From Tahibacter harae (GTDB lineage Bacteria > Pseudomonadota > Gammaproteobacteria > Xanthomonadales > Rhodanobacteraceae), in contig NZ_JANFQO010000001.1 of NCBI RefSeq assembly GCF_024437735.1, positions 248,001-312,000 on the forward strand: a stretch of DNA of 64,000 nucleotides, written 5' to 3'. Below the pieces are notes generated by a model that was not told where the DNA came from, made no database searches, and worked only from the letters and a program-made list of their open reading frames with translations. Made by a program: the position numbers and the translations under genes. Positions 16,606 to 25,392 of this stretch are shown here, piece after piece (position 1 is the stretch's first letter; each line of letters begins with the position of its first letter).

Positions 16606-17292
16606 ATGCAAACACCGCGACTGCTGCGCCGCCACCCATCCGCCCTGCTGCTGGCCGCGCAGCTGGCCAGCCTGGTGCTGTATCCGCTGACCGACGCGAA
16701 CGAGGACGGGCGCATCCTGTTCGGCGCCATCGGCGTGGTCGCCGTGTCGCTGTCCGTATGGGTGGTGGACCGCAGCCCCGCGCGCACCTGGATCGCCCTG
16801 CTGCTCGCGCTGCCGGCCGTAGGCATGACGCTGGCCGCGATCCTCTTCGACAGCAACGCGCTGCTGGTGCATTCGGCCCTGCTCGAATCCGCGCTGTACT
16901 TCTACGCCGCCGGCAGCCTTATCGCCTACATGATGCGCGACCACCGCGTCACCAGCGACGAATACTTCGCCGCCGGAGCCACTTTCACCCTGCTCGCCTG
17001 GGGCTTCGCCTATGCGTTCTTCGTCTGCCAGGCCTGGTATCCGGACAGCTTCACCGGCCTGCGTGCGCCGCAGGAGCCGCGGCGCTGGATGGAGCTGCTG
17101 TTCCTGAGCTTCACCACGCTCTCGGGCGTGGGCATAGGCGACGTGATCCCGCTGGGCATGCCGGCGCGCGCCCTGGTCATGCTGGAGCAGTTCGCCGGCA
17201 TCGGCTATATCGCCGTGGTGGTGTCGCGCCTGATCGGCCTGGGCATGCTGCGCATCTCGCGGCGCGCGGAACAGGAACAGGACAAGGGCTGA
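16606..17292 (+). CDS. Two-TM-type potassium-channel-like membrane protein
   Basis: A 228-residue protein with about six hydrophobic segments. The last two flank a pore loop with the sequence FLSFTTLSGVGIGDVIP (about residues 164-180), the Ion_trans_2 pore pattern. The selectivity filter is GVGIGD rather than GYGD, so Ile replaces the usual Tyr. Four N-terminal segments could be an extra membrane domain without the Arg-rich S4 of voltage sensors. No cytoplasmic RCK domain is fused; the C-terminus ends shortly after the last helix. Likely inner-membrane K+ or monovalent-cation conductance; selectivity is uncertain because of the altered filter. Confidence 0.78.
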   Translation: MQTPRLLRRHPSALLLAAQLASLVLYPLTDANEDGRILFGAIGVVAVSLSVWVVDRSPARTWIALLLALPAVGMTLAAILFDSNALLVHSALLESALYFYAAGSLIAYMMRDHRVTSDEYFAAGATFTLLAWGFAYAFFVCQAWYPDSFTGLRAPQEPRRWMELLFLSFTTLSGVGIGDVIPLGMPARALVMLEQFAGIGYIAVVVSRLIGLGMLRISRRAEQEQDKG

Positions 17293-17325
17293 GGGGCAGG
17301 CCGCAACCCGCGGCCCCGCGCCGTT

Positions 17326-17919
17326 TCACTGCAGCGCTTCCTCGCCGACCATCGCCACGTACAGGCCCAGCAGAACCAGCAGCCAGAGCAGCACGCCGAC
17401 TACCATCCAGACGATATTGGCCGCGGTCAGCGTATTGTTGCTTTCGCCCTGCGGATCGCCGGCAGCGGAATTGGCCGCCTTCTGCGCCGCGAGCAGCGGG
17501 AACATCACCGCCGGCACCATCAGCAGCGAGGCGAAGTCAGTCAGCGGCGAGCCTATGTCGCGGTTCGCCATCTGGCCGATCAGCGAACTGACGATGGACA
17601 GGATCACATAAACCGTCGCCGTGCCCGCCGCATTCCAGACGTGGCGCACGGCGCTGGACTGGAGCACGCAGTCGATCTCCGCGAACAGGGAATGGGTGAA
17701 GAAGATGGAGAAAATCGCACGCGGCACCGGCCAGACATTCAGGTTGTGCTGGCGCTTGATCAAGGCCCAGTTCTGGTAGAACCAGTACAGCGCGTACATG
17801 CCCACCGTGAACAGGTACAGCAGGACGAACTTGCGCGGGGAGACGATGTAGAAAGGCCGTCCCGCCGCGGGATCGTCGTCCACGCGCGCGGCGGGGGGCT
17901 GGTAATAGTTGTCGGTCAT
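17326..17919 (-). CDS. Conserved four-TM inner-membrane protein of unknown function
   Basis: A 197-residue protein with an N-terminal cytoplasmic tail (DNYYQPPAARVDDDPAAG) and the motif SPRKFVLLYLFTVGMYALYWFYQNW, frequently seen in small proteobacterial membrane proteins with a tail of the form YxPPxA. About four transmembrane segments follow, the last being NIVWMVVGVLLWLLVLLGLY. No catalytic motif. It faces the channel gene convergently with 33 bases between them. Function unknown. Confidence 0.75.
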   Translation of the reverse strand: MTDNYYQPPAARVDDDPAAGRPFYIVSPRKFVLLYLFTVGMYALYWFYQNWALIKRQHNLNVWPVPRAIFSIFFTHSLFAEIDCVLQSSAVRHVWNAAGTATVYVILSIVSSLIGQMANRDIGSPLTDFASLLMVPAVMFPLLAAQKAANSAAGDPQGESNNTLTAANIVWMVVGVLLWLLVLLGLYVAMVGEEALQ

Positions 17920-18104
17920 GGCTGCGTCCAGGTTGCAGTGGGAAGGCGCCGTTGCGCCCGGCTAGCCTAGCAGGGCCGCCGGTCCGCGCAACGCGGGTGA
18001 CCCTGGCGAAGGCGGCTGCGCGGGCAACGGCGCCAGCCCCGATCCGGCAATACGGAGCCGCCATCTGCGCGGCCCCGGCGGCGCCCGACTCCGCCGCGCC
18101 GGCG

Positions 18105-18482
18105 CTAGCGCGCAGCCGCCAGCGCGGCCACGCAAGCCGCCAGCGGCTTTGGAATTCCCGGCACGTTTTCAACAAGCCAGCGCGCGGTCGCGGCTTCGCC
18201 TTGCGGCAGGGCGAAACTGCCTATGGCTTCGACGAAACGCTGGCTGTGCGGATCGCCGGACCAGAACACGTAGCTCTCGTCCATGTTCCGCGCCGTCACC
18301 TGCAGCACGCGCCAGTCGCCGCTGCGCAGCGAGGCGTGCACGGCGACGCCGCGCACTTCCAGCTGACGCGCGGCCAGGGCGACCAGGCCGGGGCGCTCGG
18401 CCTCGTCCAGCGCGCGGTCCACGCCGGCGCAAGGTTCCGCCGCCGGCGCCACGAGGAAGGCCAAAGCCAGCCAGAGATTCAT
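18105..18482 (-). CDS. Small exported protein of unknown function
   Basis: About 125 residues from the ATG at 18482, beginning MNLWLALAFLVAPAAEPCAGV, a signal peptide. A second ATG six bases upstream (18488) sits only two bases from the ribosome-binding site, so 18482 is preferred. The mature part contains GVAVHASLRSGDWRVLQVTA and ESYVFWSGDP, a small alpha/beta pattern with no family I recognise. The upstream extension to 18611 is rich in His, Cys and Arg and is unlikely to be translated. Function unknown. Confidence 0.6.
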   Translation of the reverse strand: MNLWLALAFLVAPAAEPCAGVDRALDEAERPGLVALAARQLEVRGVAVHASLRSGDWRVLQVTARNMDESYVFWSGDPHSQRFVEAIGSFALPQGEAATARWLVENVPGIPKPLAACVAALAAAR

Positions 18483-18812
18483 GCGCATGCTCCCCAGGGT
18501 CCTGCCGCGACTGTGGCAGCAAAAACCGGCACCGGCACCATGGCAATGGTGCAGAGATTGCGCATAGGCCAGGAGCCGCACCGAATCGCGGATCAGCCGG
18601 AACTGGAGCATCGGGCACGGCGCGCAGCGGCCTCCTGTTGCCGCCGCACCGCGATGGCAAGGAATTCATGGCCTGCCGGAGTTCGCCCCGGCGCCTGCTC
18701 AGCGCACCGGCGGCATCGGCGGCGTACCACGCAGATCCGATACCCGGACGATCGCCCCGCCAGCGCCGCCGCTCAATCCCGGCGGCACAACGCAATCGCC
18801 AGCCCGCCCGTC
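18483..18812. other. 330-bp gap without a recognised gene
   Basis: Apart from the ribosome-binding site at 18491-18495 I see no coding region, terminator or clear promoter. The small exported-protein gene must be transcribed from here. Confidence 0.4.
18491..18495 (-). promoter_or_regulatory. Ribosome-binding site that decides between two ATGs
   Basis: GGGGA on the minus strand lies 2 bases before the ATG at 18488 and 8 bases before the ATG at 18482; normal spacing favours the latter. Confidence 0.6.
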
Positions 18813-19562
18813 TCAGCGAAACAGCGCCAGCAATCCCAGTCCCAGGTGATACCAGCCTGTGCCCAGGCCGAAGAACAGCAGCAGCAACAGGGCGAGCTGG
18901 CCGTTGAGCGGCCCGGCGACCAGTTCCTGCAGATGCGCGCCGAGCTGCTCCACCGCACTGATGCGCACCTTTTCCAGATCTATGCCGCCACCGCCCTGGG
19001 CGCCCTGCTCGGCGCGGAATGCGCGCAGCAGCCAGGTTTCCACTTTTTCCGTGACCAGCCGGCGCGCCTTGCGCAGCACCCAGGCGAACAGGCCGCGGCC
19101 GCGGTCGGTTTCCTCGCTGCCCAGGTAGCTGCGTATCGCCTGCTTGAGCTTTTCCTCCAGCGTGGCCAGCGGCAGGTTGGCCAGGCGCGTGCCCAGCTGC
19201 TGCTGCAACAGATCGATGACCCGGTCCACCACCTGGCGCACCAGGCCCCACTGCGCCTCCAGCGCCAGCGCCGCGCGGGCGACGCCGCGGTTCATGCCGT
19301 GCAGTCCGAACAGGAACAGGCCGGCCAGCGGCACCAGCACGAATACCGCCAGCCGCGGACCGCGCAGCAGGTCGGCCGCGCCGCCGGGCAGGGTCAGCCA
19401 TCCCAGCAGCAGGCAGAGGCCGTCCGCGAGCAGGCCTGCCCCCAGGCCCAGCAGCGCCCACAGCAGCACGCGGGTAGGCACATGGCGGGCGATGGTCAGT
19501 GCGGCATTGCCGGCGCCGCCGAGCAGAGCGGCGGCCTGGGAGCGGAGCGGATCGGCGTTCAT
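18813..19562 (-). CDS. Membrane protein with long amphipathic central helix region
   Basis: A 249-residue protein with two hydrophobic segments near residues 30-60 and 68-88 (LLWALLGLGAGLLADGLCLL, LAVFVLVPLAGLFLFGLHG). A charged helical middle follows (LVRQVVDRVIDLLQQQLG, LEEKLKQAIRSYLGSEE, VLRKARRLVTEKVETWLL), then a C-terminal span (LALLLLLFFGLGTGWYHLGL). No family recognised. The charged middle probably lies on one side of the membrane and may be a coiled-coil interaction region. Upstream, degenerate GGGATTCG-like motifs occur. Confidence 0.6.
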   Translation of the reverse strand: MNADPLRSQAAALLGGAGNAALTIARHVPTRVLLWALLGLGAGLLADGLCLLLGWLTLPGGAADLLRGPRLAVFVLVPLAGLFLFGLHGMNRGVARAALALEAQWGLVRQVVDRVIDLLQQQLGTRLANLPLATLEEKLKQAIRSYLGSEETDRGRGLFAWVLRKARRLVTEKVETWLLRAFRAEQGAQGGGGIDLEKVRISAVEQLGAHLQELVAGPLNGQLALLLLLFFGLGTGWYHLGLGLLALFR

Positions 19563-19827
19563 GGGTTTCGGAATTGGCGATTCGGGGTTCGCAAAGGCCC
19601 TGGATGCTGCAGGCTGTTGCGCTCAAGTGCAATTGCGGAAGTCCGCATCCGCAAGAGCGACGAGGCGCCGCGGTCCGCCGCAACGCAGCGCGAATCCCGA
19701 ATCACCCATCCCGAACCACCGATCTCCTATCATCCCGGCCTGCTCCGCCTCCGTCCCGGGACTGCGACGCGCTACGCCGCCAAGCCGTCCGGAACGGCCG
19801 GCCCCTGCCCGCCACAAGGAAGATCGC

Positions 19828-20541
19828 ATGCCTGCCACCGACGCCGCCGCGACCATGCCTTCGGCCGAGGCCGCGGCCATCGCGCGCGCCTTCCTGCCGG
19901 CGCGGCGCCTGGGCAATCGCACGGCGTATTACTACGTGCGCGGCAAGCTCGCCAGCGATCCGCTCTACGGCGGCATCTGCCACGCGCTGCGGACCAGCCG
20001 CGCGCCGTTGCTGGACCTGGGCTGCGGCCTGGGCCTGCTCGCCCATGCCCTGCGCCAGGCCGGGCTGGACCTGCCCTACCGCGGCGTGGACAACGATGCG
20101 CGCAAGATCGCCCTGGCGCGCACGGCAGCCGGGCGCAGGGAGCTGCGCGACGTCAGCTTCGATCTGGTCGACCTGGCCGCGGGCGCGCCGGCCCACCAAG
20201 GCAATGTCGCGCTGCTGGACGTGCTGCAGTTCATCTCGCCGCAGGCCCAGGACCAATTGCTCGATGCCGCCATTGCCATGCTCACGCCCGGCGCCTGCCT
20301 GGTGCTGCGTACTGGCCTGGAAGACGGCGGCTGGCGCGCGCGCGTGACCCGCTCGGTGGATAACCTGTCGCGCTGGGCCGGCTGGATGAATGCCGGGCCG
20401 CGCCGCTATCCCGATGCTGCCGAGCTGCGCGCGCGCTTTGCCGCAGCCGGGCTGCACAGCGAGTTCTCGCCGCTGTTCGGCCGCACGCCGTTCAACAACT
20501 GGCGCATCGTGGCGACCAGGCCGGCGAACGCCGCCGCGTAG
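19828..20541 (+). CDS. Class I SAM-dependent methyltransferase
   Basis: A 237-residue cytoplasmic protein from the ATG at 19828, preceded by AAGGAAGA. The SAM-binding motif I is LLDLGCGLGLLAHALRQAG, followed by an acidic strand-2 end (YRGVDNDARKIALAR) and motif LLDVLQFISPQAQD. The C-terminus has the cap strand pair SEFSPLFGRTPFNNWRIVA typical of small-molecule methyltransferases. Acceptor unknown. It is convergent with a NodB-type deacetylase gene; a shared role in envelope glycan or lipid modification is possible but only inferred. Confidence 0.85.
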   Translation: MPATDAAATMPSAEAAAIARAFLPARRLGNRTAYYYVRGKLASDPLYGGICHALRTSRAPLLDLGCGLGLLAHALRQAGLDLPYRGVDNDARKIALARTAAGRRELRDVSFDLVDLAAGAPAHQGNVALLDVLQFISPQAQDQLLDAAIAMLTPGACLVLRTGLEDGGWRARVTRSVDNLSRWAGWMNAGPRRYPDAAELRARFAAAGLHSEFSPLFGRTPFNNWRIVATRPANAAA

Positions 20542-20599
20542 TTGGAAAATCGCTCACGAATTCATTGAATCGCCGCGCGGCGGCCGGCGTGCGGCACAC

Positions 20600-21442
20600 C
20601 TACACCGCCGCCCCACCCGCCGCCGCCGCGCTTTGCTGCGGCTCCAGCGCCTCGGGCTGCACGGTTGCATAGCCCTGCGCGCGCAGCAGCTCCAGTACCG
20701 CCGCGACGACGGCGACGCTGTTGCCGTGCGGCGCGCCCTCATGCAGCAGCACGATGGCGCCCGGCCGCAGCCCCTGGGCGATGCGCGCCGCGACGCGGGC
20801 CGGGTCCGCCTCGCGCGCATCGAAGCCGCGCGCGCACCAGGCCGCACGGGCCAGGCCCAGCGGCTTGAGCGCCGCGGCGACGAAGGGATTGGCCATGCCG
20901 ACCACGGCGCGGAACCAGCGCGGCGGCGTACCGGCCAGCGCGGTGAGCGCCTGCTGCGCGCGCGCAACCTGGACCTGCATCGCCGCTGGCGGCAGCGCCC
21001 AGAACCACTTCTCCGGATGGCTGTAGCTGTGATTGCCCAGCTGATGGCCGCGGCGCAGGATTTCGCGCACCAGCCCGGGCCTGGCCTCGGCGCGTTCGCC
21101 GACGACGAAGAAACAGGCCTTGGCCTGGTGAGCGTCCAGCAGATCGAGCAGGGCCGGCGTATCGGCGGAAGGACCGTCGTCGATGGTCAGCCAGACCACG
21201 CGCTCGTCCGTGGGCAGGCAGGTGAGCACGGGACTGAACAGACGCGACTGCGGCCACAGGGTGGCCCAGAACACCGTTGCCTGTCCGCCCAGCAGCAGCG
21301 GCAGGCCCCAGCGCCAGCCCCACTGCCACCAGACCGCGAGCGCGCCCAGCTGGGCGGCGCCGAAGATCCAGGCCCAGGCCTGCGCAAAACGTGGCGGGCG
21401 ATGCAGCTTCAGGCGCGGCGGCGACTCGGCAGTCTCGGTCAT
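20600..21442 (-). CDS. Membrane-anchored polysaccharide deacetylase (NodB homology domain)
   Basis: A 280-residue protein with an N-terminal membrane region (about residues 20-65, two short hydrophobic stretches rich in Trp) and a NodB domain. Motif 1 is LTIDDGPS, with the catalytic base and metal Asp. Motif 2 is NHSYSHPEKW, with metal His residues. The late motif IVLLHEG carries the His of motif 5. Such CE4 enzymes remove N-acetyl groups from sugar polymers at the cell envelope, using Zn. Length suits a minimal enzyme with one anchor. Confidence 0.88.
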   Translation of the reverse strand: MTETAESPPRLKLHRPPRFAQAWAWIFGAAQLGALAVWWQWGWRWGLPLLLGGQATVFWATLWPQSRLFSPVLTCLPTDERVVWLTIDDGPSADTPALLDLLDAHQAKACFFVVGERAEARPGLVREILRRGHQLGNHSYSHPEKWFWALPPAAMQVQVARAQQALTALAGTPPRWFRAVVGMANPFVAAALKPLGLARAAWCARGFDAREADPARVAARIAQGLRPGAIVLLHEGAPHGNSVAVVAAVLELLRAQGYATVQPEALEPQQSAAAAGGAAV

Positions 21443-21626
21443 GCGGACACGTTTTCCTCGCGCGGCCGGCGCGCCGCCGCCGGATCCTAGCGCAAGCCGC
21501 GGGGCAGCGTGGACGCCGTCCCGTCCCTTGATGGCGCGATCTGTCCGTTTCTGGTCCTCGCCCGGCGTTTCGGCGCCGCCCGGCCGCGGCGAAGATGGAC
21601 TACCATCAACTCAACCGGAGCACACC

Positions 21627-22193
21627 ATGTCCGACTCAGCCACCGCGCTCATCGTCATCGACGCGCAGGAATCGTTCCGCCACCGTCCCTATTGGAGCGA
21701 CGCCGATGTGGCGGCGTATATTGACCGCCAGCAGGCCCTGATCGACGGCGCACAGCGGCAGGGCATCCCTGTCGTGCAGATCTTCCATGTCGAAGCCGAA
21801 GGGGCCTTCTCCCTGGCCTCGGGCTGGGTGCGCGCACTGGAGCCGCTGCGGCTGCAGCCCGCCGCGGTGTTCCACAAGACCCGCCACAGCGCCCTGGTCG
21901 GCAGCGGCCTGGATGTGTGGCTGACCGAACACGGCATACGCCGCCTGCTGATCAGCGGCATACGCACCGAGCAATGCTGCGAGACCACCACCCGGCACGC
22001 CTCGGACCTGGGCTACGCCGTCGATTTCGTCAGCGAAGCCACCCTGACCTTCGCCATGCGCGACGCCCGCGGCCGCGACTGGAGCGCGGCGGAGATCAAG
22101 GCGCGCAGCGAACTGGTGCTGGACGGCCGCTTCGCCCGCATCGTCAGCGTGGCGCAGGCCCTCGCCGGCAACCCGCAGCGTCATGCCGCATGA
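21627..22193 (+). CDS. Isochorismatase-like cysteine hydrolase
   Basis: A 188-residue hydrolase from the ATG at 21627, with CCGGAG 6 bases upstream. The triad of the family is visible: Asp12 (VIDAQESF), Lys84 (FHKTRHSAL) and nucleophile Cys117 (GIRTEQCCET). Family reactions include amide and imide hydrolysis (nicotinamidase, N-carbamoyl hydrolases) or vinyl-ether cleavage; the substrate here is unknown. The stop overlaps the start of a GlxA-type regulator by 4 bases (ATGA), so the two are co-translated and the regulator probably senses or controls the same pathway. Confidence 0.9.
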   Translation: MSDSATALIVIDAQESFRHRPYWSDADVAAYIDRQQALIDGAQRQGIPVVQIFHVEAEGAFSLASGWVRALEPLRLQPAAVFHKTRHSALVGSGLDVWLTEHGIRRLLISGIRTEQCCETTTRHASDLGYAVDFVSEATLTFAMRDARGRDWSAAEIKARSELVLDGRFARIVSVAQALAGNPQRHAA

Positions 22194-23170
22194 ACAGGGC
22201 GCGGCGGATACCCGTATGGGTGGTGGTGCCGCCGCGCTGCCTGCTGCTGGATCTGGCCGGCCCGGCCGAGGTACTGCGCCGGGCCAATGTCGAGCAGCAG
22301 GAATTGCAGTTTGAAGTCCGCTATCTTGCCGCGCGCCCGGCGCTGACCAGCTCCATAGGCCTGCAGCTGGCCGGACTGCAGCCGCTGCCGGCCGCGCTGC
22401 CCGGCGAGGCCAACGTGCTGGTCTGCGGCAATGTGGACGATGTTGCCTTTGCACCGCCTGGCGATCGCCCCCGCGACGATGCCGACGAGGCGCTGATCGT
22501 GGACTGGCTGCGCCGCTGCGTGCGGCCGCAGCACCGCCTGCTGTCGATCTGCTCCGGCAGCCTGCTGGCGGCCCGCGCCGGCCTGCTCGACGGCCACGCC
22601 TGCACCACGCATTTCAGCTGCCTGGACGCGCTGCGCGCCGCCGCGCCATTGGCCCGGGTGCAGGACAACCGCCTGTTCGTCGAAGACGGCAACCGTGCCA
22701 GCAGCGCCGGCGTCACCGCCGGCATCGACCTGCTGCTGCACTGGGTGGCCGGACTGACCTCGCCGGCCTGCGCACTGGCGGTGGCGCGCCACTTGGTCGT
22801 CTACCTGCGCCGCAGCGGCGCCGATCCGCAGCTGTCGCCGTGGCTGGAAGGCCGCAACCATATCCATCCGGCGCTGCACCGCGCCCAGGACCTGATCGCC
22901 GCCGCACCGCAGCAGCCCTGGAGCCTGGCCCGCCTCGCCCGCGTGGCCAGCACCAGTCCGCGCCATCTCTCGCGCCTGTTCAACGAACACGCCGGCATGA
23001 GCCTGCCCGACTACGTCAACCGCCTGCGCGTGGCGCTGGCGCGCGAGCTGCTCGCGCATACCCGGCTGGACATGGAGCGCGTGGCCGAACGCAGCGGCTT
23101 CGGTTCGGCGCGCCAGCTGCGCCGCGCCTGGTCGCGCTCGCAGCCGGGCACGCCGCGCCAGACGCGCTGA
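22190..23170 (+). CDS. GlxA-family AraC-type transcriptional regulator (DJ-1/PfpI domain)
   Basis: A 326-residue regulator. Residues about 7-190 form a DJ-1/PfpI-like domain (VWVVVPPRCLLLDLAGPAEVLRR, LLSICSGSLLAARAGLLDG, where Cys sits at the nucleophile-elbow position). Residues about 225-320 form the double AraC helix-turn-helix (WSLARLARVASTSPRHLSRLF and MERVAERSGFGSARQLRRAW). GlxA-type proteins activate catabolic or osmolyte genes. The ATGA overlap with the cysteine hydrolase is a common arrangement and suggests a shared operon. Confidence 0.9.
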   Translation: MNRARRIPVWVVVPPRCLLLDLAGPAEVLRRANVEQQELQFEVRYLAARPALTSSIGLQLAGLQPLPAALPGEANVLVCGNVDDVAFAPPGDRPRDDADEALIVDWLRRCVRPQHRLLSICSGSLLAARAGLLDGHACTTHFSCLDALRAAAPLARVQDNRLFVEDGNRASSAGVTAGIDLLLHWVAGLTSPACALAVARHLVVYLRRSGADPQLSPWLEGRNHIHPALHRAQDLIAAAPQQPWSLARLARVASTSPRHLSRLFNEHAGMSLPDYVNRLRVALARELLAHTRLDMERVAERSGFGSARQLRRAWSRSQPGTPRQTR

Positions 23171-23206
23171 AAAAACAGCGGCGGCGGAACACCTCCGCCG
23201 CCGCCG
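23170..23206 (-). terminator. Rho-independent terminator of the secreted-protein gene at 23233-24717
   Basis: GCGGCGGCGGA and TCCGCCGCCGC (23178-23188 and 23194-23204) form a perfect 11-bp stem with a 5-base loop. Read on the minus strand it is followed by TG and six T's ending at 23170, which abuts the GlxA stop codon. Confidence 0.8.
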
Positions 23207-23232
23207 TGACCTTCCCTGGCCGTCCCGCCGGA

Positions 23233-24717
23233 TCAGTTCGGGTCAAGCGCGCAGCAATAGCCCTCGTCCTTGGTATCCACGAACGGCGCCTCGACCGCGC
23301 TGATGCCCGTCAACACTTTCACCGGCGGGGTGAAGCGCTCGTACGGCAGCTGCGCCGGCGACCAGTCCTGCGTCCATTCGCGCACGCACTGGGTCTTCTT
23401 GTTGGGATCGGTCTGCACCAGGTAGAAATCCTGGTTGTCGCCGCTGCCGTCCCAGTCGGTGAAGGTGCTGCCGGCCATCACGAAGCGCGAACCCTTGTTG
23501 TCGATCGCGAACAGGTTCTCGCGCTGCGGGCTCTGCGTGCTGTAGCGGAACTGGCCGCCGACCGGGCTCAGGTTGGCGTCGGTGGCGGTCAGCGCGAAGC
23601 CGTCCCCCTGGGTGACGCTGCCGCTGATCGCGCCGGTGGCGACGATGCTGGGCGGGAACAGCGTGGTCGTCGGCGGCGATTCGACCACGTCGTAGGCAAT
23701 GGCGCCGTCCTGCGGATCGCGCCACACCGACTGCACCAGCGGCACGCAGGCGCCGGCGCTGAAGCGGGTCAGGTAGACCGAGGCGGGGCCCAGCGTCGCA
23801 CTGGCCGGCTGGGTCGCGCCGACCAGCACGCTCTCGGCGGCGAAATTGCCGATGCTCAGCGCGGTGATGCCGTAGTAGTCCTCGTTGGCGTTGTCGGCCG
23901 TACCCAGCAGGGCGTTGCACACCGGCGCGCCATTGAAGGCGACGCGGAACATCAGTCCGCGGCGGTCCGCCACCCAGCTGGTGCCGCGCGCGGCGGAGCC
24001 TGCGACGACGATATCCGGCTGGCCGCCGCTGGCCGACTTGTTCTCGGTGAGCGCGCGGAAACGCAGGCCCAGCGGCTGGTTGGGCTGGCTGTAGGCATGG
24101 TTGAACACCAGCCCGCCCGCGGCGGTCACGCGCGCGATGCGGCCGTGCACCGCGCCAGCCGGCGCGGCCAGGTTCTCGTCGCCGACCACGATCAGCTGGC
24201 TCACCACACCGGTGACACCGCCAGCCTCGACGATGTCATAGCCCACCGCGCGATTGCCCGTGGCCTGGTTGGGCAGCACGCGCGCCCACAGCGGCTTGCC
24301 GTCGCAGTCAATGCGCATCACATAGATGAACGTATCGACCAGGTTGGGCGAGCGCCGCACCGTGCCGGTCAGTGCGAAACCGCTGCCGTCGCGCAGTTCC
24401 ACCACCGCATTGGCCGTGCTGTTGTTGCTGCCGGCGATGCGGTAGGCGCGCTGCCACAGCGCCGCGCCGTTGTCGTTCACGCGCGTGGCGCGCGCCTCGA
24501 TGCCGTTGCTGACGCGGCGCGTGCCGACCACGATGCTGCCCTTGTTCGGGCAACGGTTCACGGCTTTGACGTCCTCGCCGCCATCGTTGGCCGGCTGCTC
24601 GCCGTAATAGCTTTCAAAGTTCTGCGCCTGGGCCAGCGGCGCCAGCAGGCCCAGCAGCGGCAGGGCCAGCAGGCCGGCCAGCTGCGCACGCAGCGGATTT
24701 CCTTTCAGGGTTTTCAT
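23233..24717 (-). CDS. Secreted protein of unknown function, beta-propeller-like
   Basis: A 494-residue protein with a signal peptide (LAGLLALPLLGLLAPLAQAQ) and a GGAGA site 10 bases before the ATG. Several segments repeat a strand pattern with a buried V-G or A-G end: KGSIVVGTRRV, GSGFALTGTVRR, VSQLIVVGDENL, PDIVVAGSAARG, ESVLVGATQPAS, SRFVMAGSTFTDWDG. This is what propellers of delta-60 or kelch style show. A late Cys pair (CC in EGYCCALDPN) closes the protein. No enzymatic motif. An extracellular or outer-surface location is inferred from the signal peptide. Confidence 0.7.
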   Translation of the reverse strand: MKTLKGNPLRAQLAGLLALPLLGLLAPLAQAQNFESYYGEQPANDGGEDVKAVNRCPNKGSIVVGTRRVSNGIEARATRVNDNGAALWQRAYRIAGSNNSTANAVVELRDGSGFALTGTVRRSPNLVDTFIYVMRIDCDGKPLWARVLPNQATGNRAVGYDIVEAGGVTGVVSQLIVVGDENLAAPAGAVHGRIARVTAAGGLVFNHAYSQPNQPLGLRFRALTENKSASGGQPDIVVAGSAARGTSWVADRRGLMFRVAFNGAPVCNALLGTADNANEDYYGITALSIGNFAAESVLVGATQPASATLGPASVYLTRFSAGACVPLVQSVWRDPQDGAIAYDVVESPPTTTLFPPSIVATGAISGSVTQGDGFALTATDANLSPVGGQFRYSTQSPQRENLFAIDNKGSRFVMAGSTFTDWDGSGDNQDFYLVQTDPNKKTQCVREWTQDWSPAQLPYERFTPPVKVLTGISAVEAPFVDTKDEGYCCALDPN

Positions 24718-25392
24718 GCAAGATCTCCGTCAACTGCGGGTTGTCATTGCGAAAATTGCAGGACACGACGCCCCCTTCACGCCGTGGGGACAGAACACCC
24801 GCGCCCCCGCCGCGATGCCCTCTCCGTATCGAACGCCGCCCCTGGCGCCATCCGAACAGTGTGCATAAGCACAATGCGAGAGGATGATAAACCGCAACAT
24901 TTGCAAATATGCATACGCAATGCACAGCCGCACGGGCTCATGCTTCACGTCCGGCGGCGGAAGCCGGTCACACAATTCCGGCGGACCAGGCCGGCGCGGC
25001 AATTCCGCGCCGCGGCAGGCCCGGCGAAATCTCAATGGCTTGGCGGAGATTGCTGCGGCACTATCCCGCTTTGGGGAAAAACGCCCGCGCGACCGGGTCG
25101 GATTGCACCCGGTGCTTCTGCCGACGAACCGCCGGGCCCGGGTGCCCCGCGGCGGCGCAATCCGCCCCGCGCCGGCACAGTTGAGACAATTCCTCGAAGT
25201 ATTCGCCTGAGCTTTGTCCGGCAAGGAAAAACCGTGATTTCCCCTGATGCGGGAAAGGCGCGTCTGGCCTAAGATCGGAGCCGGGTACGGTCCTGCCGGC
25301 ACGGGAGTCGCCGCCGTACTTCGCCGGCTCCGGCCGGTGCAGACCGCCGCCTGCCGTGCCGGAAGCACGCCCGCCGGCGCAAGGGGCCAGCC
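24718..25392. other. 675-bp divergent intergenic region upstream of the secreted-protein and parA-like genes
   Basis: No credible gene. Positions about 24855-24925 are AT-rich and contain two adjoining palindromes, ATTTGCAAAT (24899-24908) and TATGCATA (24908-24915), likely promoter or operator DNA for the secreted-protein gene. Near the parA-like gene, TTTCCC and GGGAAA (25238-25243 and 25251-25256) form a small inverted repeat, and TAAGAT at 25270-25275 could be a -10 element without a good -35. The GC-rich middle shows nothing recognisable. Confidence 0.5.

Noticed and set aside
17299-17315. Small GGCCGC/GCGGCC hairpin between convergent genes
   Set aside because: Only 6 bp without a T-tract, expected by chance at this GC content.
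17952-20363. 803-codon plus-strand ORF
   Set aside because: Spans intergenic DNA and the antisense of three minus-strand genes; composition is that of a shadow frame, and the methyltransferase in another frame covers its 3' part.
24884-25210. 108-codon plus-strand ORF upstream of the parA-like gene
   Set aside because: Low-complexity, Arg/Gly-rich, no ribosome-binding site; lies in the divergent regulatory region.
22840-25272. 810-codon plus-strand ORF
   Set aside because: Overlaps the GlxA gene in another frame and is antisense to the secreted-protein gene; no homology recognised.
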